A DNA stretch of 64,000 bases, from NCBI RefSeq assembly GCF_964340395.1, contig NC_135550.1:6752601-6816600 (forward strand), given 5' to 3'. The stretch is from Glandiceps talaboti (lineage: Eukaryota; Hemichordata; Enteropneusta; Spengelidae). A model generated the notes under the pieces. It searched no databases. It was not told the origin of the DNA and saw nothing but the letters and a program-made list of their open reading frames with translations. The translations under genes were made by a program, and so were the position numbers. Below are positions 13,901-24,460 of the stretch, piece after piece; the first letter of the stretch is position 1; each line of letters opens with the position of its first letter.

Positions 13901-14805
13901 AGATTTTTAAAATGTATGCAAATATGCCTAGCAACAAGACCTGGCATGCTCATAGTACCAGCCAAATGGTGGTGTATATTTAAAAGATAACAACAGGAAA
14001 AGATAAGGCAAGCTTCCAAAATGTAAGCAAATATGCCTAGTAACAAATACCACGCCCATAGCAAGATACAGTTGTGCTACAACACTGTTGGTGCTATTAT
14101 GTGATACTGTGGTCTTTCATTATATCAATACATGTAGTTACAACAACACTGTTCTTCACTGCTTGTGTTGATACCTGAAGGGTGACTTTCATAGTCTAGT
14201 TGCAATGTATTGGGCTAAAACTAAGCTATTTTGTGGATAAGCAGTGTGACTCAATTGGTCAATCAATATCTACTAGACTGGTAGTAGTAGTTAGTGAATT
14301 CATGGAGATTAATCTTGAAACTGAAATAGTCGATAAGTACCATCATGTAAATTTGTAACTGGTTCTCTTATTATTACATGTATTTTATTTTATGTAGAAC
14401 AAAGGCAGCATACATGAAAAAGGGAAAGCCACCAAATCGACTGCAAGACATAGCCACAAGTCAACACCAGCTGTGGCACATCAAAAAATATCACAGGTTA
14501 TCGGGCAGTGCCTCAGTGTCGCAGATAAATCTCCATTTGAAACTGATGATTTCAAGATCGTGTACCATGTTTCCCTTATGGGCACATCTCATGTTGTTGT
14601 CACCCGTACACATGTTGCAAAGACTACTCTTAGAGTAATTAAAGATGGCTGTGGAGTTCCAAACCAACAGGAGCTGGATCTTTCATATACATTCACAATG
14701 AGCTTTGAGATTAACAATAGCCCAATGTTATGTTTTAAAATGTTATATCTATCATTTTCATATCTGTTCAAACTTTCTCAGAAAAAAATACAAGACATGT
14801 CATAA
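4951..14805 (+). CDS. Five-exon gene, unrecognised 471-aa protein
   Basis: Phase-consistent exons 4951-5512, 9385-9488, 11376-11581, 13294-13429 and 14398-14805 (stop TAA) total 1,416 nt; all junctions are GT-AG. The start was chosen because it is the first ATG of the open exon and has a good context (GAGAATGG). Residues 1-110 are basic, then Ser/Thr-rich, with a duplicated motif, QTTSPGCIFGG, at about residues 31 and 75. Residues 110-187 are more ordered (NVINTYSLFGDAPLSDDEFD). Exons 2-3 encode an acidic, helix-like stretch (EELLPPTIIEHIKNQI), exon 4 contains TRFYFDICGVQVKSE, and exon 5 contains DFKIVYHVSLMGTSHVVVT. I do not recognise the family. No signal peptide or membrane segment is evident. 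The last 25 residues or so are low complexity, so the true 3' end could lie at a splice I missed. Introns 2 and 4 contain family B repeats. Confidence 0.72.
5013..5260 (+). repeat. Internal coding duplication in exon 1 of the 4951 gene
   Basis: Two segments encode SSPQY, a short basic or polar linker, QTTSPGCIFGG, then a K-x-x-N-x-SS tail (about 5026-5110 and 5164-5240). DNA identity across the TSPGCIFGG part is nearly complete, so the duplication is either recent or under constraint. A Ser/Thr spacer with repeated AGTAGTACT triplets separates them. Confidence 0.85.
6635..6940. repeat. Dispersed repeat family A, copy 1
   Basis: About 300 bp, similar throughout to 36655-36955, from an AGAATTGTTTCTGGTCA block, through GTCTGCAGAT and AAAATAACCCTCC, to a GTGACAGGTTTG block. 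The 100-codon ORF across it is not conserved between copies (gaps shift the frame), so this is a non-coding mobile or repetitive element in intron 1 of the 4951 gene. Confidence 0.85.
7300..7808 (-). pseudogene. Fragment of Notch-type ankyrin repeats
   Basis: On the minus strand, 7808-7619 encodes an ankyrin segment with VHLAARYASVDDAKTSL, GGADTNAKDFTGRTPL and, after a 2-nt frame slip, HAAVGADAYKVLQ, ending at a good donor (CAG|GTAAGC). A second segment at 7364-7300 encodes TTTLLNMGANKDIQDEE. In Notch intracellular domains the order is HLAARY...DAAKRLL...GRTPLHAAV...ADA, then further repeats, then LLKNGANKDMQ, so both pieces are collinear with Notch ankyrin repeats. The slip at GRTPL, the short second piece with no clean splice sites, and the absence of other Notch domains indicate a broken partial copy. 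The retained donor suggests a genomic rather than retroposed duplication. It lies antisense in intron 1 of the 4951 gene. Confidence 0.7.
8367..8737 (-). pseudogene. Minus-strand exon, acidic/basic segment with C2H2-like zinc finger, frameshifted
   Basis: On the minus strand a TTTATTTAG acceptor precedes an open frame (SSESLFDDSVADSAYEHI, TTSSDEYEK). That frame stops after about 48 codons. At the T5 run 8633-8637 a one-base change of frame continues as KRGDRRPVKSPFSWEKSAA, a Lys/Glu stretch, then YSCLVSGCRAKVCRLQRHL-ISIH, with C-x4-C-x9-H-x4-H spacing, and ends at a strong donor (CAA|GTGAGT). The second frame is long and well composed, so I read this as one exon with a homopolymer indel: either a sequencing error or a dead gene. 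No partner exons were identified. It is probably not part of the Notch-like fragment, because the splice phases do not fit. Confidence 0.45.
8805..9222. repeat. Duplicated ~115-bp module rich in TGACCT half-sites
   Basis: Two similar modules (about 8805-8920 and 9108-9222) share the order CTAA-TGACCTTTGAACCCAAA, GGTAC, TGACCCAGCACTTAATGA, then CATGACC and CCCAACATGGCCA. Together with the spacer they carry nuclear-receptor-type half-sites: perfect DR1 (TGACCTxTGACCT) at 8812-8824 and 8861-8873, a one-mismatch DR1 at 9164-9176, and a DR5 at 9053-9069. Located in intron 1 of the 4951 gene. Confidence 0.8.
10263..11372 (+). mobile_element. Repeat family B, copy 1 (abuts exon 3 of the 4951 gene)
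   Basis: Begins GCACAACTGA...GGTTCAGTAGTGCTATAGG and ends ACAGTTGTGCTACAACACC, so the ends form a short inverted repeat (GCACAACTG / CAGTTGTGC). The body has an AACTTAAACTCAAAAAC block, a 'GATTGG-CTGAAA-TTAGTGG' block repeated three times, then about three ~110-bp units carrying CCCATAGCAACAGCCAAA. The 3' end with its T-run lies immediately upstream of the exon 3 acceptor (CACACAG at 11369-11375). No protein is encoded. Inverted ends plus central minisatellite recall non-autonomous Helitron-like or MITE elements; the class is not proven. Confidence 0.8.
11659..11893. mobile_element. 235-bp palindromic element with 9-bp target-site duplication
   Basis: Left arm 11659-11771 and right arm 11781-11893 are almost perfect inverted repeats (about 113 bp each, a few mismatches) around a 9-bp loop. 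The ends read CAATCTGATTAAAATCC and its exact reverse complement. The element is flanked by identical 9-bp CCACTCCCC at 11650-11658 and 11894-11902. Nine-bp duplications with long terminal inverted repeats fit Mutator-like or foldback MITEs. It lies in intron 3 of the 4951 gene. Confidence 0.93.
13675..14100 (+). mobile_element. Repeat family B, copy 2 (5'-truncated)
   Basis: Starts inside the 'GATATGCAAATTAGGT' block and continues through two to three ~110-bp TAGCAAC/CAGCCAAATGG units, ending ATACAGTTGTGCTACAAC like copies 1 and 3. More diverged than the array in copy 3. Lies in intron 4 of the 4951 gene. Confidence 0.75.
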
Positions 14806-14897
14806 AGTAGGACACACTTTAAATTGCTCTTTAGGCCAGAAAAAAAAAAAAGTGTTCCTGACCTACCCATACTTTTGGCATTTCATTTCATTTTTTT

Positions 14898-16378
14898 AGC
14901 ACAACTGAACTGAGGTTCAGTAGTGCTATAGGGATCGCCCGGCGTCTGTCTGTCTGTCTGTCTGTCTGTCTGTGTGTGTGTGTATGTGTGTAAACAACTT
15001 AAACTCAAAAACTGCTGAACCGATTGCCATGATATTTGGTGGGTCCATTACCTTGGGTGTCTAGTTGGGAAAGTGTTCAAATCAAAATGATCGCATCACA
15101 GATGTGTGATTTGGGTCAAAAAATGTGATTTTTGGTCAAAAAACTTAAACTCAGAAACTACTGGGCAGATTTTTGCGAAATTTGGTGGGAACATTCTTAA
15201 GGGGATGTAAAGTAAGATTTGTCCATGACGGGATGATTCCATCAGTGATATGCAATTTAGGGCTAAAAATGTGTCTTTTTGGTTAAAAATCTATAATTCC
15301 AAAACTACTGAGCAGATTGGGCTGAAATTTAATGGGAATGTATCTAGGGATGTATGGACAAAGAAATATTAAGCATACCATGATTCCATGAGTGATATGC
15401 AAATTAGGTGTAAAAATGTTCATTTTTGGTCAAAAACTTATATCTCAAAAAGTACTTGGTCACCGAGTCTGAAACTTGGTGAGATGTTTCTGCATGTTAT
15501 TCTTCAAAACATTTTGACAAAATTGGCCCTAGGAACCATGACCACGCCCTTAGCAACAACCCAATGGCAGTATATTTTGGTCAAATAACAACATCATATG
15601 GTAGGCAAATGAATAAACATTCAAAAAATGTATGCAAATACCGTAGCAACCATGACCACGCCCATAGCAACAGCCAAACGGTCGTGTATTTCACAAAGAT
15701 AACAGGGATTAATAGACAATTGAATAAACGTTCAAAAACTGTATGTAAATTTGCCTAGCAACAAGACCACGCCCATAGCAACAGCCAAATAATCATGTAT
15801 ATTGCAAAGATAACAGGAATAGAAAGTCAAATGAATAAACATTCAAAAAATGTATGCAAATGTGCCTAGCAACAAGACCACGCCCATAGCAACAGCCAAA
15901 TGATCACATATATTGCAAAGATAACAAAGGGGATTAATAGACAATTGAATAAACATTCAAAAAAATGTATGTAAATATGCCTAGCAACAAGACCACGCCC
16001 ATAGCAACAGCCAAATAATCACATATATTGCAAAGATAACAGGAATAGAAGACAAATGAATAAACATTCAAAAAATGTATGCAAGTGTGCCTAGCAACAA
16101 GACCACGCCCATAGCAACAGCCAAATGATCACATATATTGTGAAGATAACAATGGAGATTAATAGACAATTGAATAAACATTCAAAAAATGTATGTAAAT
16201 ATGCCTAGCAACAAGACCACATCCATAGCAACAGCCAAATGATAGCATATATCGTAAAGATAGCAACATGGTTGGATAGGCAACTGGATAGTCATTCACC
16301 AAATGAACACTTATTGTTCGCATGTTAGCATTTTTAAAAACTGTACAGTTGTGCTACAACGCCATTGGCGGTATTTTT
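14898..16378 (+). mobile_element. Repeat family B, copy 3 (longest)
   Basis: Full-length-looking copy. It starts AGCACAACTGAACTGAGG, whose first 30 bases can fold with TTCAGTAGTGCT into a hairpin. A (TCTG)n/(TG)n stretch at about 14946-14995 follows, then the AACTTAAACTCAAAAAC blocks, a six-unit tandem array (15606-16270) and the end ACAGTTGTGCTACAACGCC. It is non-coding. It sits about 95 bp downstream of the stop codon of the 4951 gene. Confidence 0.85.
15606..16270 (+). repeat. Tandem array of six ~111-115-bp units inside family B copy 3
   Basis: The anchor CCCATAGCAACAGCC occurs at 15661, 15772, 15883, 15998 and 16108, with TCCATAGC at 16222, giving spacings of 111, 111, 115, 110 and 114 bp. 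Each unit contains AAACATTCAAAAA-TGTATG, GCCTAGCAACAAGACCAC and ATATATTGCAAAGATAACA. Two unit types alternate: one with GGGATTAATAGACAATTG, the other with GGAATAGAA and a short CAAATGAA. The real repeat is therefore a dimer of about 225 bp. Confidence 0.9.
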
Positions 16379-16848
16379 TTTTGGTAATGGGCAGGCTTCA
16401 CATGTCAGTAAAATGGCTGTAGAGTATTAATAGTACTATGCACACTTTGTTTCAAAAATATTTAAGGGGGATTTCTTTATCTTTTCTGAATAAAACATGT
16501 GACCACATACATTTGAGTCAGTTCCAAATTATATATCTTATACAGTGGTTTACTTGGCTCTGATGATGCATACAAGAGTGAATTGAGATTAAACTAAGTT
16601 ATTGCATATCCAACATGCGCTAATGGCATGAGCAAAACTTACAACAATGGGAAGTGAGCTGAGAAGTCAAAACTCTGATAGTCTGAAAGGGGGACTTGAA
16701 ATGTTTTGCTCTTTAATTTGTGATCTTTTGGAAGCAAATTGAATTTCAGAAGAAGTCATTTACCAAGTGCACATCTGCAAAATATCTTTCAGCTTTGACA
16801 CAATAAAAAAACCTGATAGCAACGTTATTGGTTGCACACTGAAACACC

Positions 16849-17040
<192 letters not shown>

Positions 17041-17167
17041 TATTATGTACACATGATGGTACATCAACTATGCATCTTTTCTTTACAAAACATTACAAAT
17101 CGCTGTTCATAATTCTGTTCAAGTCAAACAAGATAATTTGATGGGAACATTCATGCAGACATTTCAT

Positions 17168-17375
17168 TAGCACAACTGAAGTTGTGTGTGTGTGTGTGTA
17201 AACAACTTAAATTCAAAAACCATTGGACCGATTGCCATATTTGGTGGGTATGTTACCTTGGGTGTCTAGTTGGGAAATTGTTCAAATCAAAATGATGTTA
17301 CCATCAATGTGTGATTTGGGTAAAAAAAAATTGATTTTTGGTCAAAAAACATAAACTCCCAAACTACTCTGAGCA
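17168..17375 (+). mobile_element. Repeat family B, copy 4 (3'-truncated)
   Basis: Begins AGCACAACTGAAG, then (GT)n, AACTTAAATTCAAAAACC, TTTGGTGGGTATGTTACC, GGTGTCTAGTTGGGAA and the GTGATTTGGGTAAAAAA block, matching the first ~200 bp of copy 3. It stops at AAACTACTCTGAGC, where a CA-rich stretch takes over. The central array and 3' end are missing. Confidence 0.8.
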
Positions 17376-17399
17376 CACACACACAAACAAACACACATA

Positions 17400-17899
17400 A
17401 AACCTTCAATTATGTAAGGTAAATATATATACATTGTATATAATTGTTCTAACCTTCAATTTTGTCACTATCTGTACGTAACTAGAGTTCCATGAACATC
17501 TTCCTTGCCTTATAATGAAAACTTTGTCTTTGACAAGATGTTCAATGTAATGATAATAGCATGCTTGGGAAGCAAATAGTTCTAATGATAGAATGTTGAA
17601 TAGACATTTGAAGTATTGAGGAACTATTTCATGACATTGCTGACTTGGTTGTCTAATAGTCACTTTATGGTACAGTCTCGTCAAATTGTAATTTAAAAAT
17701 AATGGGTAATAGCACATGGTGACTTGTTGCTGGGGATTATATACTTATAAAATGGATTGTAAAATGAATTACCTCATTAATCTGTTGTGTGATGTAAGGG
17801 TATTGATTTCTCAACCTTATAGTAGTAAAATGTTGTCCACCTAATGTTGACACTGAGCTATTCCACAGCTGACTTTTTGGCTATATATATATCTTTAGA

Positions 17900-17934
<35 letters not shown>

Positions 17935-18585
17935 CGCATGGCTGTAGAGTTGTGTAAAAATTCAGTCAGGTATTATAGCAGACTGTTCTCTCAACCCTGA
18001 GTGGTCTGGTCTGTTTCCATCTCATGGACGAGAGGCTTTCAGTTTACATCTGGTATTTTATGTGTGCTTCTGAGCATTTATTTCAATTTAATTTAAGGTA
18101 ATTAACTTATCAATTATTGATTTAAAAGCTTAAAAGAATGTCTATAATACTAAAGCTAATCATTGTCATGTGTCCGCCCAAATCACTTTAGTTCGGAAAG
18201 AATATAATATAATGTAATCCCAAAAAACGGCAGATCAGATTCAAGCCAGGCAAACTTACTACTATTAAAGTTGCAAAATTGGGTCAAATGATGATTTTCT
18301 CTTTAAAAAAAAGAAAATGTCATGGGCATTGTTTTGCCCATTCATCCATATCCATCAATTATTTTCCCATATCTCGATTCAGATGGTATATTTGGCTTTT
18401 GTTCCAAGTTGCATGTCAATCGGCTCATTTTAGCAGTTGCTTCTGAACCTGCCACTTCTGAGCTGAGGGCGACGACAGTAGGGAGCCCTCCACGACACTC
18501 TCGGGTTTGGAAGCTACTGAACCTCAATTAAATTTATTGGCTAGGGGGTATTGACTGAATATTTGTCATACTGAGGGGTTGTAAA
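17400..18585. other. Intergenic, no gene seen
   Basis: Contains a (GT)n run near 17903-17932 and AT-rich sequence. The 69-codon + ORF at 18322 has no splice sites or family resemblance that would support it. This interval is the upstream region of DMAC2L. Confidence 0.55.
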
Positions 18586-18589
18586 CAAA

Positions 18590-18628
18590 ATGGCTGGTCA
18601 AGACACTTGCAGGCAATGCACGATCTAA
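18590..18628 (+). promoter_or_regulatory. Short upstream ORF before DMAC2L
   Basis: ATG at 18590 in ACAAAATGGCTGG opens a 12-codon ORF ending TAA at 18626-18628, 34 bp before the DMAC2L start. The AAAATGGC core also resembles a YY1 site. Whether it is transcribed depends on the unknown start site, so a translational role is inference. Confidence 0.35.
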
Positions 18629-18661
18629 TGTTTCACAAATTCTGCCTTTGTTTTATCCCCC

Positions 18662-21600
18662 ATGATGAGTGTGTTACAAAAGAACATCCGTATGATAGGT
18701 AGCTTGTGGAATAGTATCAGGATCCAATGGCAACACCGCGGAGTTCACAGAAGTTTAGCAACTTTGACATCGTACATAAGTCCATCACGAATCCTAAATC
18801 AAGTTAGCCACATCCGTAGTCCATATTATTATTACAGACAAGACAGATATCTATTTGGTATGTTGAATGCAATATTTAATAGGTGAGTTCACATCAGATG
18901 AAATAACTCTGGAGAAGCAATTTCTAGATGCAGAAATTACACTATAGTAAGGCGGATAGTGACATAATCGTTCAAATTGTGATACATATACAATTACAAG
19001 CATGGAAATTGGTATGTACACTCTTGTAGTCAGTATAATTACTCCAAGGTACACTCCACAGGCACTTGTTTCCCCGAGATATGTATCAGAATGTTTCTCT
19101 CAGAATACAATAAAATATCAATAATATAGGCGTGTTCAGCCAATTGTATTCATTTTGACAACTTGCAGATTCAAATATATATATATATATTTCTATGCCA
19201 AGAACTCATGAAAAGGACAGTATATCTGTATATGCACTGCCTTCAAATATACGATTTGTCGAACACTGGCGAATGCAATGTTGATGCAAGAGTCTGAAAT
19301 TTTCTAGTTCATTTCAAATGTCTTTTTGAGATTTGAAACAACAAGGACTATTATTATTGACTTTATTTAATATCAAATTATTGAACGTACACGATGTCAA
19401 GATTTGTCTATGAATACCTATTTGTAGTAGAATGTGTGAAAAGTAGTTAACATGATGCTGTGGTTTCAGAAACATTAGCAAGATAAAGATATCCATACAA
19501 AAGATAATGATTCCATTCTGACAATGCGGTTAGTTCATCATGAATCATACATGGATTAGAATAGTTAAATTTGACTGAGCATAGACCCTACACGAAAAAT
19601 GGACTGAGTAACAACCTATACTTTATTTACTTTACTTTACTTTACTTTACTTTTCAACTTTCTGTGCAAGACTGTGCATGGAAAAGTTCTTCTTTGGAAT
19701 AACAATATATTTCATGAATTTAATAGGATAGACTTAATACTTCTGTAATTAAATTTCTGTCTAACATTTACAAGTCTCTGGTAGAAAGGGAAAGGAAACG
19801 AATTTGCTAATTGTTGGTTTCTGATGACGGGTGTAAAATTGTTTTCTAAGTTTTTTGAGAGCCTAAGTTACTTAAAAACTGTTGTTGAAAGGAATACTGC
19901 AATCAACACAAAAATTATATAAATTAAGATTTTCCTTACATTCCCATAGCCACAATCATTGCACCTACAATGCAGTAACAAACAAACAGTTGAAAGCGTA
20001 ATTGTTGATCAGATTTTTGCATCCTTTAAAACTGTCTAATGTTTTGCCACTGTGGCACGCTCACTCTAGATAGGTCACAGTCACTTCTGTTTTATGGTTA
20101 TAAGTACTTTCACTAAACTGCATGTTGCTGCATGCGCTATCATGAACGCAATTGATTACAACAGCAAAACGGAAGTGGCTGTGACCTATCTAAAGTGAGC
20201 ATTCCACCCACGGCAAAACATTTAAATAGCACTATTCACCATTTATGCATTAAAAAAAGATGCATTCACCATTAATGCATCAAAATATCAGCAATTCACC
20301 ATTCACATGTAAGGTATATACTCCGCTGACATTACTCTCATCAATATTGCACCCAAATTAGTCCCATACGGATCTAGAGAGGGAGACTTTGTCTAAAATT
20401 GATTTAGTTTTGTTTTGCAGTACTCTGTGTATAGTTATTAGACATGCCTGTTTTGTCATGTTGTAGAGTTGACTATGGTCGTATAAGTGAAGCAGGGCCA
20501 GACAGGGCTGCAGCAGAATGGTTATTGCGATGTGGAGCACATGTTAAGTTTGTAGATTATGGTAGATGGAATACCGATTACAATGCACTGCCAGTTGGAC
20601 CACCAAGAAAGTACAAAATAGAAGCTGTTGATGCATCTGATTCTTCTATTATGCATATAGGATTCCCACATTTCAGTAAGTGTTCAAATTCTATATATTG
20701 GATTTCCAATATTTCAAAACATATTTGTGCAAAGTGGATTTCATTACTTCTGTAAAAAATTTTGATACTACCGTTATGTATATATCAGACTTCCTCATTT
20801 GCGTAAATTTTGTAGTACTGCCATATGGATATTGGATTAAACAATTATTGTAAGTATTACTGTACTATTGTCAATAAATTAAAATACATTTTTATGCTTG
20901 GGGATGTTCAAATATATGGGAATTAGCAGCTTCAATATTAATTGTAAATGATTTACACAATACATCAATGAAGTACATTTGTACTTACTTGTTTTGTTGT
21001 ATTTTAGCAGACATATTAAAGTTAGCAGAAGCTGTCTACTAACCGTAAGAATCTACATGATACTAAATACTTTCTTACCTTCCTGTTTCAGAGGACCTAA
21101 AACATCTTCGTTCTTTGAAACTGCATCACTGTACATACCTAACAGATGAGTGTCTCCAGGCATTACATTATCTTCAAGACACATTGGAAGATTTACAAGT
21201 CACAAGTTGTGGAAATATCAGTGACAAGGGACTGATATCACTCCATCAGTTAAAGTAAGGCATTACCAGTAACTACTTGTGATACGCAGTCCTAAGTTTT
21301 GACACAGTACAGTATCAGATTGACTTTCATGGGAAGTTACAAATATTTGTAAATATTTATATAATATTTGTACTGTATGATAGCACAGTAGACCATGAGA
21401 TATGTTGTACCGCTCTGCCCTCACCGGCCTCCTCTCTCCCAACTATATCAATCTGATGAACTGTAATTTAGTCCCCACCCTGAAGTAGTGATTAGAAGGT
21501 CATACGGAGGTCATCCTGGTCACGTCTTTAAAGTGTAGTAAGGCATATTAGAAAGCAGGTAGACTGTGAGGTAGAGAATAGGTAACAGTGGATTTAACCA

Positions 21601-23085
21601 CCTCTCTCTCACTGTGTGTGACTACTCAAGGTAGACTGTGAGGTAGAGAATAGCTAACATAGAATAGAATATTTAGTCATTCTACTTACTTTGGTTGGAA
21701 CTTTACCTCCTGGTGGTCTCTATGATCTAAAATCACCAAGGGCCTGATCACACAATGAATTGGGAAGATTTATTTGCATGATTCATAACAATTTTATATT
21801 CTATTTCATACTTACTGATTATTAGTGACAGTGATTGAACATGAGGAGAGTATTCATCACCAGCTTTAGTTTACTTCTTGTAATTCTACCTGATTTCTAA
21901 TGTGCCTCACTATATGACCAGAATTCAGACTAAAGTGAGAATGGCATGCATAAATACCTAGTTCTGGACTGCTGGAAATTAAAAGGAAAACCGTCTAGTC
22001 CCCCAAACACCTTCAAAGTACAACTGTGTTTATATAAGTTGTGCTATCAATCATTCTTGTTATATTATGTGCTTTGGGATGATCACTGCGGGAAATACAA
22101 GCATGTTTTGTTGACTTCATCACACACTGTAGGTTTGCTTTCAGATGAGCTAGCCAGCAGGATGAGCAATGTATAGTAAATATATTTAATAATGTGAATT
22201 GGTAATTTAGCGAGTTGGACGAGAATGTGACGTCACTCCGTGATCTACTCCTGTGTGCAGATTTCAAGTTCACAGGGGTCATTTAAACTGTGCCTGTGCA
22301 GTTAATCTTTTTTTATACTGCCAGTATGGCGTGGTATTGAGCTGATAATGGCCAGTGAAGTATTACAATAGCCATATGGATTAAAATTGACTATTTATCT
22401 GTGAACTCTAATAGATAAAAACAACTCTACTATGTTTCTCTACTTTTGAATACAATGTGACATATATCAGGTCCTTGTTTGTAACTCAATAAATTGCAAA
22501 ACATTGAATTAATGTGTAAAATTTTTGTTTTGTAGGTATGTACACTAACAAACATTTTTGTACATTTTTTAGTTTTTTTTGCAATTTATTGAGTTACAAA
22601 CACAGATTGGTGAACGCTCCACATTTTTTTTCAAGTAGAAAAATACTGTAAGGTTGTCTTGTAAACTTAGTACCCATTTCTCAGCCATATGGCCACTTTT
22701 TAATAATCTGTGTCTGGCCACAGACTCTCTGATAGAGGGCTCTGTGGTCTGAGGTATTATTAACATTCAGAGTCTGTACGAAAGGTATGTTTGCAGGAAA
22801 GTTATAACATACCAAATTTATCACTTTCAATCATGGATTTAGGACTTTTGATCATGATACACCTGATTAATACTCTTGGTTGTTTTTTTATTTTACAGAA
22901 AATTGAAAACATTATTTCTGTGTGATTTGCCTGCTGTGAAGGAGATACATCCAACCATGGAAACTCTTCGAAGTGCATTACCACATTGTGAAGTGACATA
23001 CCTCTCACTAGAAGGTCTCAAAGATCTGAAGAAATTAAAAGACGTGAAAGAAATTGATCCGAATGACTTCAAAGATATAAAATAA
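18662..23085 (+). CDS. DMAC2L: DMAC2L / ATP synthase subunit s (factor B) orthologue, complete
   Basis: Exons 18662-18882, 20467-20675, 21092-21254 and 22899-23085 (stop TAA) join in phase to 780 nt, 259 aa. The family is a mitochondrial leucine-rich-repeat protein, described as coupling factor B / subunit s linked to ATP synthase and related to complex I assembly factor DMAC2. Matches include FGMLNAIFNRVDYGRI, GPDRAAAEWLLRCGA, KYKIEAVDASDSSIM (exons 1-2), leucine-rich repeats with LKLHHCTYLTDECL and SCGNISDKGL (exon 3) and LFLCDLPAVKE (exon 4). The first ~60 residues are basic and nearly free of acidic residues, fitting a mitochondrial presequence. ATG codons at 18662 and 18665 are both possible starts. 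The C-terminus has a short Lys/Asp-rich tail beyond the vertebrate end. Confidence 0.95.
20037..20224. mobile_element. Inverted-repeat (MITE-like) element in DMAC2L intron 1
   Basis: The left arm starts ATGTTTTGCC and carries CTCACTCTAGATAGGTCACA. The right arm is its imperfect reverse complement (TGTGACCTATCTAAAGTGAG ... GGCAAAACAT). Arms are about 60 bp around a ~65-bp centre. No convincing target-site duplication was seen. Confidence 0.75.
22370..22700. mobile_element. Palindromic element, family C copy 1 (DMAC2L intron 3)
   Basis: Ends read AGCCATATGGATT on the left and CAGCCATATGGCCACTTTT on the right. The core is an inverted pair, TTTGTAACTCAATAAATTGC and its reverse complement (about 22478-22498 and 22580-22600). 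Related along its length to 38084-38436. It is more degraded in its left arm. Confidence 0.75.
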
Positions 23086-23189
23086 ATGATTTAGTGTGGT
23101 TTGAAACTTTGAAATTTTTGTGTCAAAGGAGAATGTTACTCGCAGGCCTGTATAGAGTAGTTGGTTCCACTCAATGCTTTCTGGAGAAC

Positions 23190-23195
23190 AATAAA
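23190..23195 (+). terminator. DMAC2L polyadenylation signal
   Basis: Canonical AATAAA about 105 nt after the DMAC2L stop codon. It lies just before an inverted-repeat element that starts near 23211. Confidence 0.6.
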
Positions 23196-23210
23196 AAACT
23201 GAATATCATG

Positions 23211-23654
23211 AGGGTGACCCTAATTTTTTTTTATGTTTCTCATTACCCGACCAACCCAAATTTTCTCATCTGGCATCAAAATGTTAAAATATTGTTATTT
23301 TACCCTGCTCTTAATATTTTACGAAACAGTGCCCTCTCTGGCAAGAATTAGCAAGTGTCTGGACTGTCAACATCATCTACAGTCATGGTGGCAAGGATGA
23401 CACTTGTTCAAGAACAGAACATTTCCTTCATGATGAAGTTATTCAAGTAGGGGGCTGAGAACATGCCAATTGTGTAGAGAAGCTGAGAAAGGGGTTGTTA
23501 CCAGGAATCCAATAAAAAGAAGATAGAGAGGAGGAAAATGAGAGGCAGAGAAATATGAAGAAAATGACTTTTTTTTTTAAATCGACTGACTGACCAACCC
23601 ATAGTTACCATGAAAAAGTAATGAGAAACATAAAAAAAAATAAGGTCACCCTTA
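23211..23654. mobile_element. Inverted-repeat element next to the DMAC2L 3' end
   Basis: The left arm has AGGGTGACCCTAATTTTT, TTTATGTTTCTCATTACC and GACCAACCC. The right arm (about 23590-23654) is the reverse complement, with GGTTGGTCAGTCAGTCGATT when read back. The interior (about 325 bp) is not inverted-repetitive. The right end borders a G17-class homopolymer (about 23656-23672). Confidence 0.75.
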
Positions 23655-23929
23655 TGGGGGGGGGGGGGGGGGAACTGCTGGAACATAAGATAATTAGGTC
23701 TCCAGATCTAAAGCCATTACAAAGGCTCAGCATAATTGAATTATGTTGAGAAAATTACTACACTAAGCTGTTAGAAAGTGTACAAACCAGTTATTAGTCT
23801 TATGAAATAAGACAATGTAATTAGTTTAAATGTTAATAAATGAATGAATAAATAAAAAACATTTGACTTAACACTACCAAAGTATTCATAATTTTACACA
23901 CATCAAGTTGATAATTTGTCAAACCTAAG

Positions 23930-24140
23930 GCTGGGTCAGAATTTTCGGCATGGGAGGGAGGGGACCTGGGGAGAAAATATTTCGGTCAAAAAAATTTTTG
24001 CAGCCCCCTCCCCCCTTCACACTCTCAAAAAATTTCATGCCCCCCCCCCCCCCCCCAAAAAAAAAAATAAACCCAAGAATTTTCATAGCGCCCCCCGGCC
24101 CCCCAATATTTTAATACTGGGGGTATACAGCCCCACCCCC
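23930..24140. repeat. C-rich low-complexity repeat
   Basis: Alternating poly-C blocks (up to 18 C) and AAAAATTTTT-like blocks: GGTCAAAAAAATTTTTGCAG, CCCCCTCC, CTCAAAAAATTTCATGC, CCCC. The style is shared with the element at 24461-25180, but no clear inverted ends are seen. Open frames here (Pro/His-rich) are artefacts. Confidence 0.7.
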
Positions 24141-24460
24141 ACCCCCCAACCCCACTTCAGAGATGTACAATATGGTACACTAAATTAAACTAACAGTTCA
24201 GCATCATACGTAACAATGAGGGATTCCTTTACAAATAGATGTGAGCTTTGTGAAAAAGGTCTCACATTGGGCTGTAACCTGTACTTGGAGATACTTAGCC
24301 AGCAGGTTTTTCTTTTTCAAGGTTGAGTTTGGCCAGAAACAGAAACAGCATCCCCCATGATAGCTATTAATTATATCTACAACAATAAAATTCATACATT
24401 ATGAATTGCCACATAATGTTGAAAATGAGCATTATTTACACCTTTTTAGTGAGCCAAATA

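Noticed and set aside
15606-16270. CRISPR-like array
   Set aside because: Spacers are not unique: whole 111-115-bp units are repeated, in a eukaryotic mobile element.
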